Of a stretch of DNA of 64,000 nt, positions 34,109 through 44,383 are shown one piece after another. Under the pieces are notes generated by a model. It saw nothing but the letters and a program-made list of their open reading frames with translations. It was not told the DNA's origin and did not search any database. Source of the DNA: Weissella hellenica. Lineage in GTDB: Bacteria > Bacillota > Bacilli > Lactobacillales > Lactobacillaceae. Positions within the stretch are counted from its first letter, which is position 1, and each line of letters opens with the position of its first letter. A program made the translations under genes and the position numbers. The stretch covers positions 1 to 64,000 of the forward strand of contig NZ_BJEG01000009.1 in NCBI RefSeq assembly GCF_005405545.1. The letters run 5' to 3'.

Positions 34109-34384
34109 ATGATATTTCAATTAAAACAATTTAAAAGACGTTGTCGCTATTACTTTGGGTATATGTATTCAGTTCTTTTCTATGTAGCACCTAGCCTACT
34201 AGCAGCTAATCTTTTTGAACAGGGCGAGGATTATATCGCCTTTTTGATGCTAGGTACAGGTTACCTGATGAGTATTTTATTTTTTGTTGCCAGTCGTAAA
34301 GACCAAAAATACTACCATGAAGTTCGTCATGAATTTGCGGGACTTTATGCAAAATTTGACCAATTAGAAAAGCGAGGTGACTAA
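34109..34384 (+). CDS. Two-pass membrane protein of operon C
   Basis: 91 residues with a basic N-terminus (QLKQFKRRCRYYF), two membrane segments (YSVLFYVAPSLLAANLF; IAFLMLGTGYLMSILFFV) and a charged tail. GGAGGGG lies upstream, and its stop abuts the topoisomerase gene. Unknown role in conjugation. Confidence 0.65.
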   Translation: MIFQLKQFKRRCRYYFGYMYSVLFYVAPSLLAANLFEQGEDYIAFLMLGTGYLMSILFFVASRKDQKYYHEVRHEFAGLYAKFDQLEKRGD

Positions 34385-36570
34385 ATGAGCACGGTTATTC
34401 TAGCAGAGAAGCCGAGCCAAGCACGAGCTTATGTGGATGCTTTGCAACAGAATACCAAACAATCGGGTTACTACGAGGTCAGTGACCCGATTTTGCCGTC
34501 AGATACAACCATCACGTTTGGGTTTGGTCATTTAGTTGAACTGGCACCACCTGATGATTACGATGCCAAATTTAAGCACTGGTCGTTGGACAATTTGCCG
34601 ATTTTTCCGGAAAAATACCACTTTGTGGTTGGGGCAGATAAACAAAAGCAATTCAAGATTGTTAAAAAGCTATTACAAGCTGCCGATACCATTATTATCG
34701 CCACAGATAGTGACCGTGAAGGCAGTAACATTGCTTGGAGCATTATTAAGCAAGCTGGAGCTTATACAAAGAACAAAACCTATCAACGTTTGTGGATTAA
34801 TAGTTTAGAAAAAGCAGCTATTCGAGAAGGTTTTCAACATTTACGTACAGGCGCTAGTGATCTACCGGCTTATTACGAAGCACAAACGCGCCAGATTAGT
34901 GATTGGTTAGTCGGCATGAATGCGAGTCCGCTATACACGTTATTATTACGACAAGCAGGTGTCCACGGCGTTTATTCCATTGGGCGTGTGCAAACCCCAA
35001 CGCTGTATATGGTTTATGAACGTGATTTAGCGATTAAAAACTTTCACCCGACACCTTATTTAGAGTTACAAGCACAAGTCCAAGTTGAACAGCAAACATT
35101 TCAAGCAAAATTAGAGCCATATCAGCGTTTTGATGATCAAAATCAGCTTAATACCTACATGGCGTCTAAAACCGTGCAAATTGGTTTACAGGACGGTTTC
35201 ATTGCGGGTGTTGATACAACGGCTAAGCAAACCGCTAGTCCGCGTTTGTTTTCGTTGTCGAGTTTGCAAAGTACCATGAATAAACAAGCGCACGTCAGTG
35301 CTAGTGAAACGTTAAAAGCGGTGCAAGCATTGTATGAAGCGAAATTATTAACTTATCCACGAACGGATTGTCAGTATATTACGGATCAAGAATTTGATTA
35401 TTTACTGGATAACCTGACGGCTTACCAAGCATCGATTCCAGAAGAAGTTGTTTTAGATCATCTGACCGCCAATAAACGTTATGTTAATGGAGCTAAGGTG
35501 CAAGAACACCACGCCATCATTATGACCAAAACGGTCCCAACACCAGCGCAGTTACAAAAGCTCACGCCTTTGACGCAACAAATTTATGATTTGGTCCTAC
35601 GAACGACGTTGGCCATGTTTGCCCAGCCGTATGAATACCAAGAAACCGTCATTATAACGCAAGTTGGCCAAGCCCTATTTAAAGCCACGGGTAAAGTTTC
35701 CACTAATCCCGGCTGGCAGGTATTATTAAAACAACCACTGACAGAAAAAAAGGAACCGGAATCAGAAGAACCGGCTGTTTTGCCTAAAGTTATGCAGGGG
35801 CAACAAGTCCAAGTGACGTTAGCTGCCGCTAAGAAACTAACCAAAGCGCCCATACCTTTCACCGAAGGAACGTTAATTACCGCTATGAAAACAGCTGGTA
35901 AAACATTGGATGATGCCGACGAACAAGATATTTTAAAGAAGCTGAAGGAATTGGGACTGAAGCCACCCGGGCTAATATTTTGGAAGTGCTTAAAAAGCGG
36001 CAGTATTTAGTGACGGCAAAGAATCAGTTACATGTATCGGCAAGTGGACAAACCTTATGTCAAGCTGTTTCATTACAGCCACTATTAACAAGCCCAACTA
36101 TGACGGCAAAATGGGAAACCGCTTTGAAACAAATTGGTCAACAACAACGGACGCCAAACAACTTTCTTGGCCAAATTCAAAAATTTGTGCAGAAATTAAT
36201 TGACGAAGTACCAGACCAATTAGGCCAATCAACAACTATGCAGCAGCAAATTAACGGACAAAAAGACTATGAAGCTAAGCAACAAGCAGCCGCTAATCTA
36301 GGGCAATGCCCGGTCTGTCAGCAAGGACAAATTGTGGACAAAGGCAAGTTTTACGGCTGTACGAATTATAAAGCTGATCAATCATGCCAATTTACGCTGC
36401 CCAAAAAATGGAGTAGTAAAACACTGACACCAACCATTGTCACAACTTTACTAACGAAAGGGACGACCGCTAAGTTGAAGGGGTTTAAATCAAAGAAAAC
36501 GGGCAAGTCGTTTCAAGCAAAATTGCAGTTGAAAAATGGCAAACTAGCTTTTGATTTTGGTAAGCAATAA
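34385..36570 (+). pseudogene. topB: Topoisomerase III (TopB-like), frameshifted
   Basis: A type IA topoisomerase: TOPRIM motifs STVILAEKPSQARAYVD and TIIIATDSDREGSNIAWSI, and the active-site region LLTYPRTDCQYITDQEFDY (Tyr nucleophile). At about 35,940 the frame breaks: LKKLKELGLKPPG replaces the expected AEGIGTEATRANILEVLKK, which is present in the +2 frame; one extra G after AAGAAG restores it. The second part (from 35,941) continues through LVTAKNQLHVSASGQTLCQA to a C-terminal zinc-finger-like CPVCQQGQIVDKGKFYGC. Conjugative plasmids often carry TopB for strand processing. As written, the enzyme loses its C-terminal quarter. Confidence 0.85.
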
Positions 36571-36618
36571 TATTCAGTAACATGACGCTGATATACAGAC
36601 ATAAAGGGGAACTATATT

Positions 36619-36789
36619 ATGGTTATGAGTGAAAAGTTAATTCAATTACGAGTCGAAGAAGATGTTAAGGATAAAGCAGATGCCATTTTTAAGGCACAAG
36701 GGCTAACGACACAGTCAGCAATCAAAATGTTTTTAACACAAGTTGCGCATACAGGTGAATCACCTTTTGATCATTTGTTTAAAAATTAA
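36619..36789 (+). CDS. RelB/DinJ-family antitoxin-like protein (orphan)
   Basis: A 56-residue protein too short for most gene finders: MVMSEKLIQLRVEEDVKDKA, ending SPFDHLFKN. The ribbon (LIQLRVEEDVKDKAD) and helix AIFKAQGLTTQSAIKMFLTQ match the RelB/DinJ ribbon-helix-helix fold. GAACTAT and AAAGGGGA precede the ATG at 36,619. No toxin gene (RelE/YafQ type) follows, so it is an orphan antitoxin or a solo regulator. Confidence 0.75.
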   Translation: MVMSEKLIQLRVEEDVKDKADAIFKAQGLTTQSAIKMFLTQVAHTGESPFDHLFKN

Positions 36790-36954
36790 TCTGGGTTTAT
36801 CCTCTGATTAATATTAATTGCAGAGGTGTCGTAAAATTCGTACAATATAGGTGATAGGTATTAACAATAGATACCTATTAACTTGTTTTTACTACATCTT
36901 ATTTTATCGTTTGTTTCATCTTTTTCAAATATTATCTGATTTGCGAAGATATTT

Positions 36955-36982
36955 AAGGCCAGTAACTTACTGGTCTTTTTTA
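36955..36982 (+). terminator. Hairpin terminator
   Basis: GGCCAGTA-AC-TTACTGGTC followed by a T run. It lies in the otherwise gene-free stretch 36,790-37,093, which also holds a partial match to the tra module (GTAAAATTCGTACAATATAG near 36,831). Confidence 0.7.
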
Positions 36983-37093
36983 ATATATTAAGCAAAGTTT
37001 GTCTCTACAAAATAATATTTGATTAATCATTTAATTAGTTTAAAATTAATGATATACAGTTAAAACTAACAATTAAGTGGCGAGGTAACACTC

Positions 37094-37486
37094 ATGATGA
37101 ATCAAGATGAAGAATTACAGGAACAATTAAAGCGAGCAGCACATTTTTTTAAATATGATTATCAGGATCGGGGCCTAGTGAAATGGCAAGGGTTCTTTCT
37201 TAGTGATCACACAGCAGATGTGGCTAGCTACTCAAATAACAGAGCTCAAAATATAGCGCGCCAGGACCAGCAAGAAATGACACAAGAAGCCATTGGTCGG
37301 TATTTAATGAAAGCTTTTGATCAACATTTCCCAGTTACTTTGCAATTACGGAATCACAATGATGAAGGGGTGGTGAGTCCGTTTTATCATGGCAAAGTGC
37401 TAGGATTTCAAGATGATGATGTGATTCTTTCAGGTCATCAACGCCGATTTCCAATGTGTGATATTTTATATGTTGCACGACACTAA
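37094..37486 (+). CDS. YolD-like protein
   Basis: 130 residues. The N-terminal YDYQDRGLVKWQGFFLSDHT matches the DRGxxKWxPF motif of YolD-like proteins, and the C-terminal GKVLGFQDDDVILSGHQRRF resembles their small beta domain ending in IPFDDI-like sequence (FPMCDILYV). YolD-like genes usually accompany Y-family DNA polymerase (UmuC/ImpB) genes on plasmids. No such polymerase is in the window; it may have been lost when the IS30-type element to the right inserted. Confidence 0.65.
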   Translation: MMNQDEELQEQLKRAAHFFKYDYQDRGLVKWQGFFLSDHTADVASYSNNRAQNIARQDQQEMTQEAIGRYLMKAFDQHFPVTLQLRNHNDEGVVSPFYHGKVLGFQDDDVILSGHQRRFPMCDILYVARH

Positions 37487-37517
37487 CACTAGTTATAACT
37501 AAAACATCAGTAAATTA

Positions 37518-37542
37518 GGACTAGCGTCTGCTGGTCTTTTTA
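37518..37542 (+). terminator. Weak hairpin terminator after the YolD-like gene
   Basis: GACTAGC-GTCT-GCTGGTC followed by TTTTTAATTT; one G-T wobble. Confidence 0.5.
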
Positions 37543-37723
37543 ATTTGGCAAAATTTAATTGCTGTGAAACAGCATTCTACGGCCATTTTTGATTGTAAAG
37601 TGACCAACTATGCACGGTTTATTTAATCTAATCACTTGTGTGAACGGGTATTCTATTATTAGGTAAAGGTTTTAACGCTATTTTTAAATTTACCAATCAA
37701 TACTTTGTTGAGGAGATTAACTT

Positions 37724-38761
37724 ATGAGATCTTATAAACGCTTAAGTCGTTCAGAGCGCTACTACATTTATATTTGGTACTATGAACAAAAAATTAGCTT
37801 ACGCCAGATTGCCTTACGGTTACACCGGACACCCAAAACAATCTATGACGAAGTGCATTATAATCGGCGCCGTACTGATGTTTCATTAGACAGAATTCCC
37901 TATGATCCGGAATATGCCGATTGGTTAGCTGCACAAAATCGTATTAATCGTAATTACGGTAAATTACATACGTCACGTGGTACTTTAAAACGCATTCAAA
38001 AAGCGGTTGAGGAAAAGCATTGGACGATCCCGATGATAGCGCACCGTGTGAAAAATGCGCCTTCAGCGGCAACCTTATATCGTTATTTAAAATTAGGCGT
38101 GCCTGCCTTGCTTAATTACCAAAAACATAAGTATCACATGCGACCAGTTTCTATGCGTGAAATTATGCGATCGCATCGCGAAAGCGATTTTATGCAAACT
38201 CACAGTATTGAGCAACGACCATCAATCATTAATGAGCGACGTAATTTTGGTCACTGGGAAATGGATTGTATTGATTCCTCTAAAGGGGTTAAAGCCAGTC
38301 TCTTGGTTTTTTACGAACGTAAAAGTCGGTATGTGGAAATCATGAAGTTAGCCAGTAAACAAGTCAGTGCCATGCATGATGCAATTGAACAATTTTTAAA
38401 ACGGCATCCGAATCAAGTTCAATCAATCACGACAGATCGGGGTCACGAGTTTACAAACTTTGATGTAATGATGTTGCTTGATAGGTGGCAGGTGGCTGTC
38501 TATTTTACCCATGCATATAGTCCGGCAGAAAAGGGGGGTATTGAACGCATTAATCGTGATATTCGGCACTTCTTTCCCAAAGGGCAGAGTTTTACTAAAA
38601 TTACCTTAGTGGCACTACGTGCTGTTCAAGATATTATTAACCACTATCCCAAAGCAGTATTAGGGTGGAAAACACCGCAAGTCTGCTATAACCAATTCTT
38701 ACAAAGCCAAAAATTCCGTCAAAAGAAAGCGCATCGGTTAAATAATAGCCAATTGGCTTAA
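37724..38761 (+). CDS. IS30-family transposase
   Basis: 345 residues, the typical IS30 length. N-terminal helix-turn-helix (YKRLSRSERYYIYIWYYEQK, ISLRQIALRLHRTPKTIYDE); catalytic core with NFGHWEMDCIDSS (D), SITTDRGHEFTNFD (D) and AEKGGIERINRDIRHFFPKG (E). It looks intact and lies exactly between plasmid-like and chromosomal DNA, so it may have mediated their joining. I could not define its inverted repeats with confidence. Confidence 0.92.
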   Translation: MRSYKRLSRSERYYIYIWYYEQKISLRQIALRLHRTPKTIYDEVHYNRRRTDVSLDRIPYDPEYADWLAAQNRINRNYGKLHTSRGTLKRIQKAVEEKHWTIPMIAHRVKNAPSAATLYRYLKLGVPALLNYQKHKYHMRPVSMREIMRSHRESDFMQTHSIEQRPSIINERRNFGHWEMDCIDSSKGVKASLLVFYERKSRYVEIMKLASKQVSAMHDAIEQFLKRHPNQVQSITTDRGHEFTNFDVMMLLDRWQVAVYFTHAYSPAEKGGIERINRDIRHFFPKGQSFTKITLVALRAVQDIINHYPKAVLGWKTPQVCYNQFLQSQKFRQKKAHRLNNSQLA

Positions 38762-38791
38762 GGTCAATCAGGTAACTGAATAACTAACTAA

Positions 38792-38826
38792 ACTTGTATT
38801 TTTGCTGCTTAAATACAAGTCCTTTT
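38792..38826 (+). terminator. Hairpin after IS30 transposase
   Basis: ACTTGTATTT pairs with AAATACAAGT, then CCTTTT. Confidence 0.55.
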
Positions 38827-38938
38827 GGCTGCCTTGAATTAGCTGCTGAACACATGTAAATATTTCTGTCAGATAATTGGTTTCAGCCAGCAATAAAAGT
38901 CACAACGAGATAATCCAAAAATGATATTGAAATGTAAA

Positions 38939-38997
38939 AAAGCGGGCAAAGGTTGGTTTAATGCAGTGCACGTCCTTTGCTTAAAATTTTTTAAGAA
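38939..38997 (+). terminator. Hairpin terminator of a lost upstream chromosomal gene
   Basis: AAGCGGGCAAAGG pairs imperfectly with CCTTTGCTT followed by AAAATTTTTT. No gene precedes it in the window: the next item upstream is the IS30 element. This suggests that the chromosome begins around 38,830-38,930 and that its former neighbour was displaced. Confidence 0.4.
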
Positions 38998-39116
38998 ATT
39001 GCTAGTTAAAGACTTGACAATTCCCTTGACAATTTAGTTTACATAATATTTGTGTGAGGTTTTAAGAACCTTATCATAACAATCTTTCGAACGTTTCATA
39101 GGGGTTGACAAGATAC

Positions 39117-39144
39117 TTGCATATTAATTATTCAAGCGTATAAT
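39117..39144 (+). promoter_or_regulatory. Promoter of dnaG-rpoD
   Basis: TTGCAT, a 16-base spacer, then TATAAT, about 49 bases before the dnaG start. Two TTGACA-like boxes (around 39,014-39,030 and 39,104) upstream may add further promoters. Confidence 0.6.
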
Positions 39145-39192
39145 TATAGAAGCTGGAAAAGTTCATTTTGTTTGAAATGGAGGTGCTATGTT

Positions 39193-41058
39193 ATGGCTAA
39201 AATTCCTCAGCAACTCGTAGAAGAAGTACGTGAACGTATCAATATTATCGATGTTGTTTCACCATATGTACAGTTAAAGAAACAAGGACGCAATTTGTTT
39301 GGTAAATGTCCTTTTCATGAGGAACGTACACCGTCATTTTCTGTTAATGAAGAGAAGCAAATTTTTCACTGCTTTTCTTGTGGACGAGGAGGTAATGCGT
39401 TTAGTTTTTTGATGGAAATTGAAAACATGTCATTTCCACAAGCAGTAGCAAAACTTGCACCACAAGCAGGTGTAGCTATAGATGATTCATATTTGAATAA
39501 TCAAACTAATGTACAGGTTGATTCAGAGACAAAAGCTTTGCGTGATTTGTATGCCGAAGCAACTAGGTTATACCATCATTTATTGGTTAATACAGATTCT
39601 GGTGAGCAGGCTTTAGCATATTTAACTGCACGTGGATTAGATGAATCCACAATTGATGCATTTATGTTGGGTTATGCCCCTGAAGGAAATATTTTATACG
39701 AATATTTTCAAACGCAGAAAATTGACTATCAGTTATTACGTAAGTCGGAATTATTTGTTGAGTGGTCCGATGGTAGTTTACATGATCGTTTTACTGAGCG
39801 TGTATTGTTCACAATTAGGGATAGTAGTGGGCATCCGATTGCGTTTTCAGGGCGCAAGTTGACAAGTGATGATGATGTGCCAAAGTATGTTAATTCTCCG
39901 GAAAGTCCATTATTTAATAAATCTTCTGAACTTTTTAATTTAGATTTAGCAAAAGATACTATTAAAAAGCAAAAAACGGTTATTTTATTTGAAGGCTTTA
40001 TGGATGTGATAGCAGCATTTCAATCAGGAATTGCAAATGGTGTTGCATCAATGGGAACGTCACTAACAATAGAACAGGTGCAACAGCTATCGCGATTGGC
40101 CGATAAGATTAGTATTACGTATGATTCGGATATGGCCGGTCAAAAAGCGACAAAGCGTGCGTTAGATTTAATTGCGCAACATAGTCGTCTATCAGCACAA
40201 GTTATTCATATACCTGATAATCAAGATCCAGATGAGTATCTACGCTCAAATGATGCTGATGCATTTAAGCAAGTATTGACACATAATATAGAGGATCCTG
40301 TTACATTTAATCTACGCTATCTACAAATTGATCGTAACTTAAATAATCAAACGGAATTTTTTACTTATATTAGTGATGCACTTGCAGTAATTGCAACCGT
40401 TGAAGAGCCGGTCATTAGAGAGCGTTTTTTGCGACAAGTCGCAAATGAATTTGATTTAAGTTATGAAGCGTTACAAGATCAAATTCGACCGCTTTTGTTA
40501 CAACGCCAAGCGCGTCAACCGTCAAAACACCAGCATGATCAGCAGCAAAAAGAGATATCATCTAGTTCGCAGGTATATACTAGTAATGTTACTGTTAAGC
40601 GCAATGTATCCCGAATTGAAAAAGCAGAACAAATTTTATTTGCGTGGATGTTACATGATAATGATGTTTGGTTACAAGTCACAAATTACGTTGGCTTTTC
40701 ATTTCAAGATGTGTCTTATGAAACATTATTTATGATTGCTATGGCATATCGTGAAGAGTATCAACAAGAACCAATCAATGATATGGCCGCATTTATGGAT
40801 TATGTACAAAAACCAGAATTAACACGTATTTTAGCCTCATTGGCAGAAATAGACCCTCAGTTATTTACTGACCGTGAACAAGTCTTAGCATATATTAATG
40901 TGATTAATAACGAAGCGCCGCTAGAGGAAAAAATTCGACAATTATCTCGTAATATTAAAGAAGCTAACCGACTTCAAGATCATGGTCGCGTTGCACAACT
41001 AAGTGTTGCATATTTAGCTGCATTAAAAGAAAAACAAAATAAAAATACAAAACACTAA
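39193..41058 (+). CDS. dnaG: DNA primase
   Basis: 621 residues from the ATG at 39,193, chosen because GGAGG lies 9 bases before it; the longer frame begins at a TTG. It makes the RNA primers for replication. It has a CHC2 zinc finger ([29 protein letters not shown]), the catalytic core, TOPRIM motifs ([24 protein letters not shown]) and a C-terminal helicase-binding domain. rpoD follows 10 bases later, the classic macromolecular-synthesis arrangement without rpsU. Its AT-rich codon use contrasts with the plasmid part. Confidence 0.97.
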   Translation: MAKIPQQLVEEVRERINIIDVVSPYVQLKKQGRNLFGKCPFHEERTPSFSVNEEKQIFHCFSCGRGGNAFSFLMEIENMSFPQAVAKLAPQAGVAIDDSYLNNQTNVQVDSETKALRDLYAEATRLYHHLLVNTDSGEQALAYLTARGLDESTIDAFMLGYAPEGNILYEYFQTQKIDYQLLRKSELFVEWSDGSLHDRFTERVLFTIRDSSGHPIAFSGRKLTSDDDVPKYVNSPESPLFNKSSELFNLDLAKDTIKKQKTVILFEGFMDVIAAFQSGIANGVASMGTSLTIEQVQQLSRLADKISITYDSDMAGQKATKRALDLIAQHSRLSAQVIHIPDNQDPDEYLRSNDADAFKQVLTHNIEDPVTFNLRYLQIDRNLNNQTEFFTYISDALAVIATVEEPVIRERFLRQVANEFDLSYEALQDQIRPLLLQRQARQPSKHQHDQQQKEISSSSQVYTSNVTVKRNVSRIEKAEQILFAWMLHDNDVWLQVTNYVGFSFQDVSYETLFMIAMAYREEYQQEPINDMAAFMDYVQKPELTRILASLAEIDPQLFTDREQVLAYINVINNEAPLEEKIRQLSRNIKEANRLQDHGRVAQLSVAYLAALKEKQNKNTKH

Positions 41059-41068
41059 GGAGTCTATG

Positions 41069-42202
41069 ATGGTTGCAAAGAAAACACAAGATAAAACGAC
41101 CTTTAATAAGGCAGACTTTGATAAAGCTGTTAAAGGAATTATCAAAGAATTTAAAAAAGATAAGCAAATAAAGGAAACTGATTTGCAAAAGGCTGTTGTA
41201 AAGCCAATGAGTTTAAATGCCGATCAGATCGATGATTTGTATGACAAAATTGAATCAGCTGGTATTTCTATTGTTGATGAACAAGGTGAACCAACTGCAC
41301 GAGCTTTGGAAAACAAGAAGACAAAGTTATCAGAAAAAGAGCTTAAGCAAGCTGCTGATGCACCAACTGGGATGAAAATCAATGATCCTGTCCGGATGTA
41401 TTTGAAGGAAATTGGTCGTGTATCATTGCTAACTGGGCCGGAAGAAGTTTCTCTAGCCGAAAGAATTGAAGCTGGTGATGAAACTGCTAAGCAAGAATTG
41501 GCTGAAGCCAACCTACGTTTGGTAGTTTCTATCGCCAAGCGTTATGTTGGTCGTGGTATGCAGTTCCTTGATTTAATTCAAGAAGGAAATATGGGCTTGA
41601 TGAAGGCTGTTGAAAAGTTCGACTACCGTAAGGGATTCAAGTTTTCAACATATGCAACATGGTGGATTCGTCAAGCAATTACTCGTGCAATTGCTGACCA
41701 AGCACGTACCATTCGAATTCCTGTACACATGGTGGAGACAATCAATAAGTTAATCCGTATTCAACGTAATTTGTTACAGGATTTGGGTCGCGAACCAACG
41801 CCAGAAGAAATTGGTGCTGAAATGGACGTTCCAACGGATAAAGTTCGTGATATTTTAAAGATTGCACAAGAACCTGTATCATTAGAAACACCAATTGGTG
41901 AAGAGGATGATTCACATTTGGGTGACTTTATTGAAGATAATGAAGCTATATCGCCAGCTGATTCAGCTGCGTACCAGATGCTAAAAGAACAGTTAGAGTC
42001 AGTATTAGACACATTAACTGATCGTGAAGAAAATGTTTTGCGTTTACGTTTTGGGCTTGAAGATGGTCGTACCCGAACATTGGAAGAAGTTGGAAAAGTA
42101 TTTGGGGTTACACGTGAACGAATTCGACAAATTGAAGCAAAAGCGTTGCGTAAGTTGCGCCATCCATCACGTTCAAAGCAATTACGTGATTTCTTGGATT
42201 AA
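41069..42202 (+). CDS. rpoD: Primary sigma factor RpoD (SigA)
   Basis: About 377 residues. A variable acidic/Lys-rich region 1.1 is followed by region 1.2 ([20 protein letters not shown]), region 2 ([40 protein letters not shown]), region 3 and region 4 ([20 protein letters not shown]). ATG at 41,069 is preferred over 41,066 for its spacing to AAGGAG. Housekeeping promoter recognition. Intact and complete. Confidence 0.97.
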   Translation: MVAKKTQDKTTFNKADFDKAVKGIIKEFKKDKQIKETDLQKAVVKPMSLNADQIDDLYDKIESAGISIVDEQGEPTARALENKKTKLSEKELKQAADAPTGMKINDPVRMYLKEIGRVSLLTGPEEVSLAERIEAGDETAKQELAEANLRLVVSIAKRYVGRGMQFLDLIQEGNMGLMKAVEKFDYRKGFKFSTYATWWIRQAITRAIADQARTIRIPVHMVETINKLIRIQRNLLQDLGREPTPEEIGAEMDVPTDKVRDILKIAQEPVSLETPIGEEDDSHLGDFIEDNEAISPADSAAYQMLKEQLESVLDTLTDREENVLRLRFGLEDGRTRTLEEVGKVFGVTRERIRQIEAKALRKLRHPSRSKQLRDFLD

Positions 42203-42225
42203 GCAATAAGTGGCGACAATAATAG

Positions 42226-42265
42226 AGTGGTTTAACTATATGACATAGTTAAAGCCACTTTTTTT
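42226..42265 (+). terminator. rpoD terminator
   Basis: AGTGGTTTAACTAT pairs with ATAGTTAAAGCCACT around a short loop, then T7. Confidence 0.9.
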
Positions 42266-42308
42266 AAATAAAAAATCATTATTACTAGTATAAAAAGGAG
42301 GTGTGTCT

Positions 42309-43532
42309 ATGGATGAACACCAATCAAAATTAGCAAATTTTAGTTTCCCACTATTGGCATCGAATTTTGCCTCAGTTTTTGGTGATGGCGTATATCGTTT
42401 TGGATTGAACTGGTTTTTAGTGGCAAGCTATGGTAATGCTCAAATATTAGGACTATTAACCGGATTCGGATTTGTTGTGTATGTTTTAAATGATATTTTT
42501 GTTGGTTCAATTCTTGATCGATTTAATCGTAAAATCGTTTTACTATGTGCAGATACATTGGGGGCAATTGGGGCGTTAAGTTTATCCTTTTTTATAGATC
42601 CTACGAAACCACAAATATGGATTTTATTTATTTTAACTTTTATATTAAATATTGACGTGTCATATTCGTATCCCGCAACGCGTGCAATTCTACCTAATGT
42701 TATTAATAAACAGTCTTTAGCTAGTTTCAACGCCTGGGCAAGTGCAGCTTTTTCAACAGGACAAGCTCTGGGTCCACTTGTTGGTGGGTTATTATTACAT
42801 TTAGAATGGATTAATCTAAAAACATTTTTACAAATATTAGGGTTGATGTTACTAGTGACGGTGTTATTTAATTTAGCGATTAAGTATCGCCCTGAGCCAA
42901 AAGATAAAACGAGCGAATCAGAACCATTTTTGAAAAGCTTGATAGATGGATTTAGATATGTACAACAATCACCTAAATTATTTGAATGAATGTTATTAAC
43001 AATTTGGACGAATTTTTTCTTTGAAGGTTTTATTTTAGCAATGCCATATCTTATTCAGCATAATTATCATGGCTCAGCCACTAGTTATTCAACAGCACTA
43101 ACATTGGCAGCTGTTGCAGGTGTCTTAGTAAGTGTATTGCTAGCTAAATTCCCTACTTTTAATACCATTAATTCGATGTATCGTGATTTTTACTTATTAG
43201 GTGCAGCTTTCATTTTGACAACATTCTTTCAACACCTTTGGGTATTTATTATTTTAGTTATTTTATATGGATTCGCAAGATCTGCTTTTGTAATTAAAAT
43301 TAATACTGTCCGTCAGCAAGCTAGTTCACCAGCATATCTTGGTCGTGTGTTTGGTATTTCATTTTTTGCGACTGATTTATTTGCACCACTTATTACAATT
43401 TCGTTAGGCTATGGGGTTTCAATTATGGGAGCCTGGACACTCTTTGTATTAGGGAGCTTATTATTGGGTGGTATGATGGCAATTAAAGTTTTGAGTAATC
43501 ATCATGAAAAAAAGTTAGGGAAACAATTCTAA
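42309..43532 (+). pseudogene. MFS exporter, nonsense mutant
   Basis: The frame starts at ATG 42,309 (AAGGAGGTG upstream) and is open to 43,532 except for TGA at 42,987-42,989 (QQSPKLFE-stop-MLLTIWTNFFFEG), where Trp is the likely original. It would be a 12-segment drug or metabolite exporter (VLNDIFVGSILDRFNRKIVL is the MFS loop 2-3 motif). The break falls after segment 6, so two half-proteins might be made: the downstream ATG lies immediately after the stop, but without a good ribosome site. Confidence 0.8.
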
Positions 43533-43650
43533 TTAATAAATGAGCGGTCATTTATTTTATGGAATGTATATTTTTATATTCACAATAACCCGCAAATTCG
43601 TTAATTTTCGTGGTAAACTTATAGTTAATATATGATATGGGAGTTTATTT

Positions 43651-44364
43651 ATGACAAAAGTTTTAGTCGTTGATGATGAACCATCATTACAAACTTTGCT
43701 AACGTATAATTTAAAAAAAGCTGGTTTTGAAGTCGTTGCAGCTTTAGATGGAAAACGAGCACTAGAAATTATTCGAGAAGGTGACATTGATGTTGTACTA
43801 TTAGATGTTATGTTACCAGAAGTAAGTGGTGTCGATGTCACGCGTGAATTACGTGCTGAAAAAAACCAGATTCCGATTATTATGCTTACAGCATTAGATG
43901 ATGAAATAGATAAAGTAGTTGGCTTAGAAATTGGTGCTGATGATTATGTTACAAAACCTTTTAGTCCACGTGAAGTGATTGCTCGTGTACATGCTGTTTT
44001 ACGTCGTTTTAACCAAAAGCAAGAGCCGGTTTCAGAAAATAACGTTAAGCAAATCCAATCATTTGGCCGTTTAACCATTGATTTCGATAAAATGGTTGTA
44101 CAGTTTGATGGTGAAATTGTTAGATTAACACCAAAAGAATACGAATTATTGGCTTATATGGCTGAACGAGAAGGTCGTGTTTTAAGTCGCGAAACGATTT
44201 TAGATGGTGTTTGGGGCTACGAATTTTCGGGGCCAGATACTCGAATGGTGGATATGCACCTATCACATTTACGCGATAAAATCGAACTAGACCCCAAGCA
44301 TCCGGTATATTTAAAAACAGTCCGTGGATTTGGGTATCGTTTTGATCGTTCTCATGATGAATAA
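43651..44364 (+). CDS. OmpR/PhoB-type response regulator
   Basis: 237 residues: a receiver domain with the acidic pocket VVDDE, phosphoacceptor DVVLLDVMLPEVSG, IIMLTA and KPF, and a C-terminal winged-helix DNA-binding domain (TPKEYELLAYMAEREGRVLS, HLSHLRDKIELDPKHPVYLK, TVRGFGYRF). The paired kinase starts 20 bases later. PhoP-type regulators of this form control phosphate or cell-wall genes in Firmicutes; the specific stimulus cannot be read from sequence. Confidence 0.92.
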   Translation: MTKVLVVDDEPSLQTLLTYNLKKAGFEVVAALDGKRALEIIREGDIDVVLLDVMLPEVSGVDVTRELRAEKNQIPIIMLTALDDEIDKVVGLEIGADDYVTKPFSPREVIARVHAVLRRFNQKQEPVSENNVKQIQSFGRLTIDFDKMVVQFDGEIVRLTPKEYELLAYMAEREGRVLSRETILDGVWGYEFSGPDTRMVDMHLSHLRDKIELDPKHPVYLKTVRGFGYRFDRSHDE

Positions 44365-44383
44365 ACATGGAAAGGATTAAAAT

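Noticed and set aside
42309-43532. Possible use of TGA as tryptophan codon (alternative genetic code)
   Set aside because: Four in-frame TGA codons at likely Trp sites suggested recoding, but many intact genes here end at TGA (for example 474, 11,830, 13,713, 31,149), Trp is otherwise TGG, and TAA nonsense codons show the same pattern. Mutation or read error is simpler.
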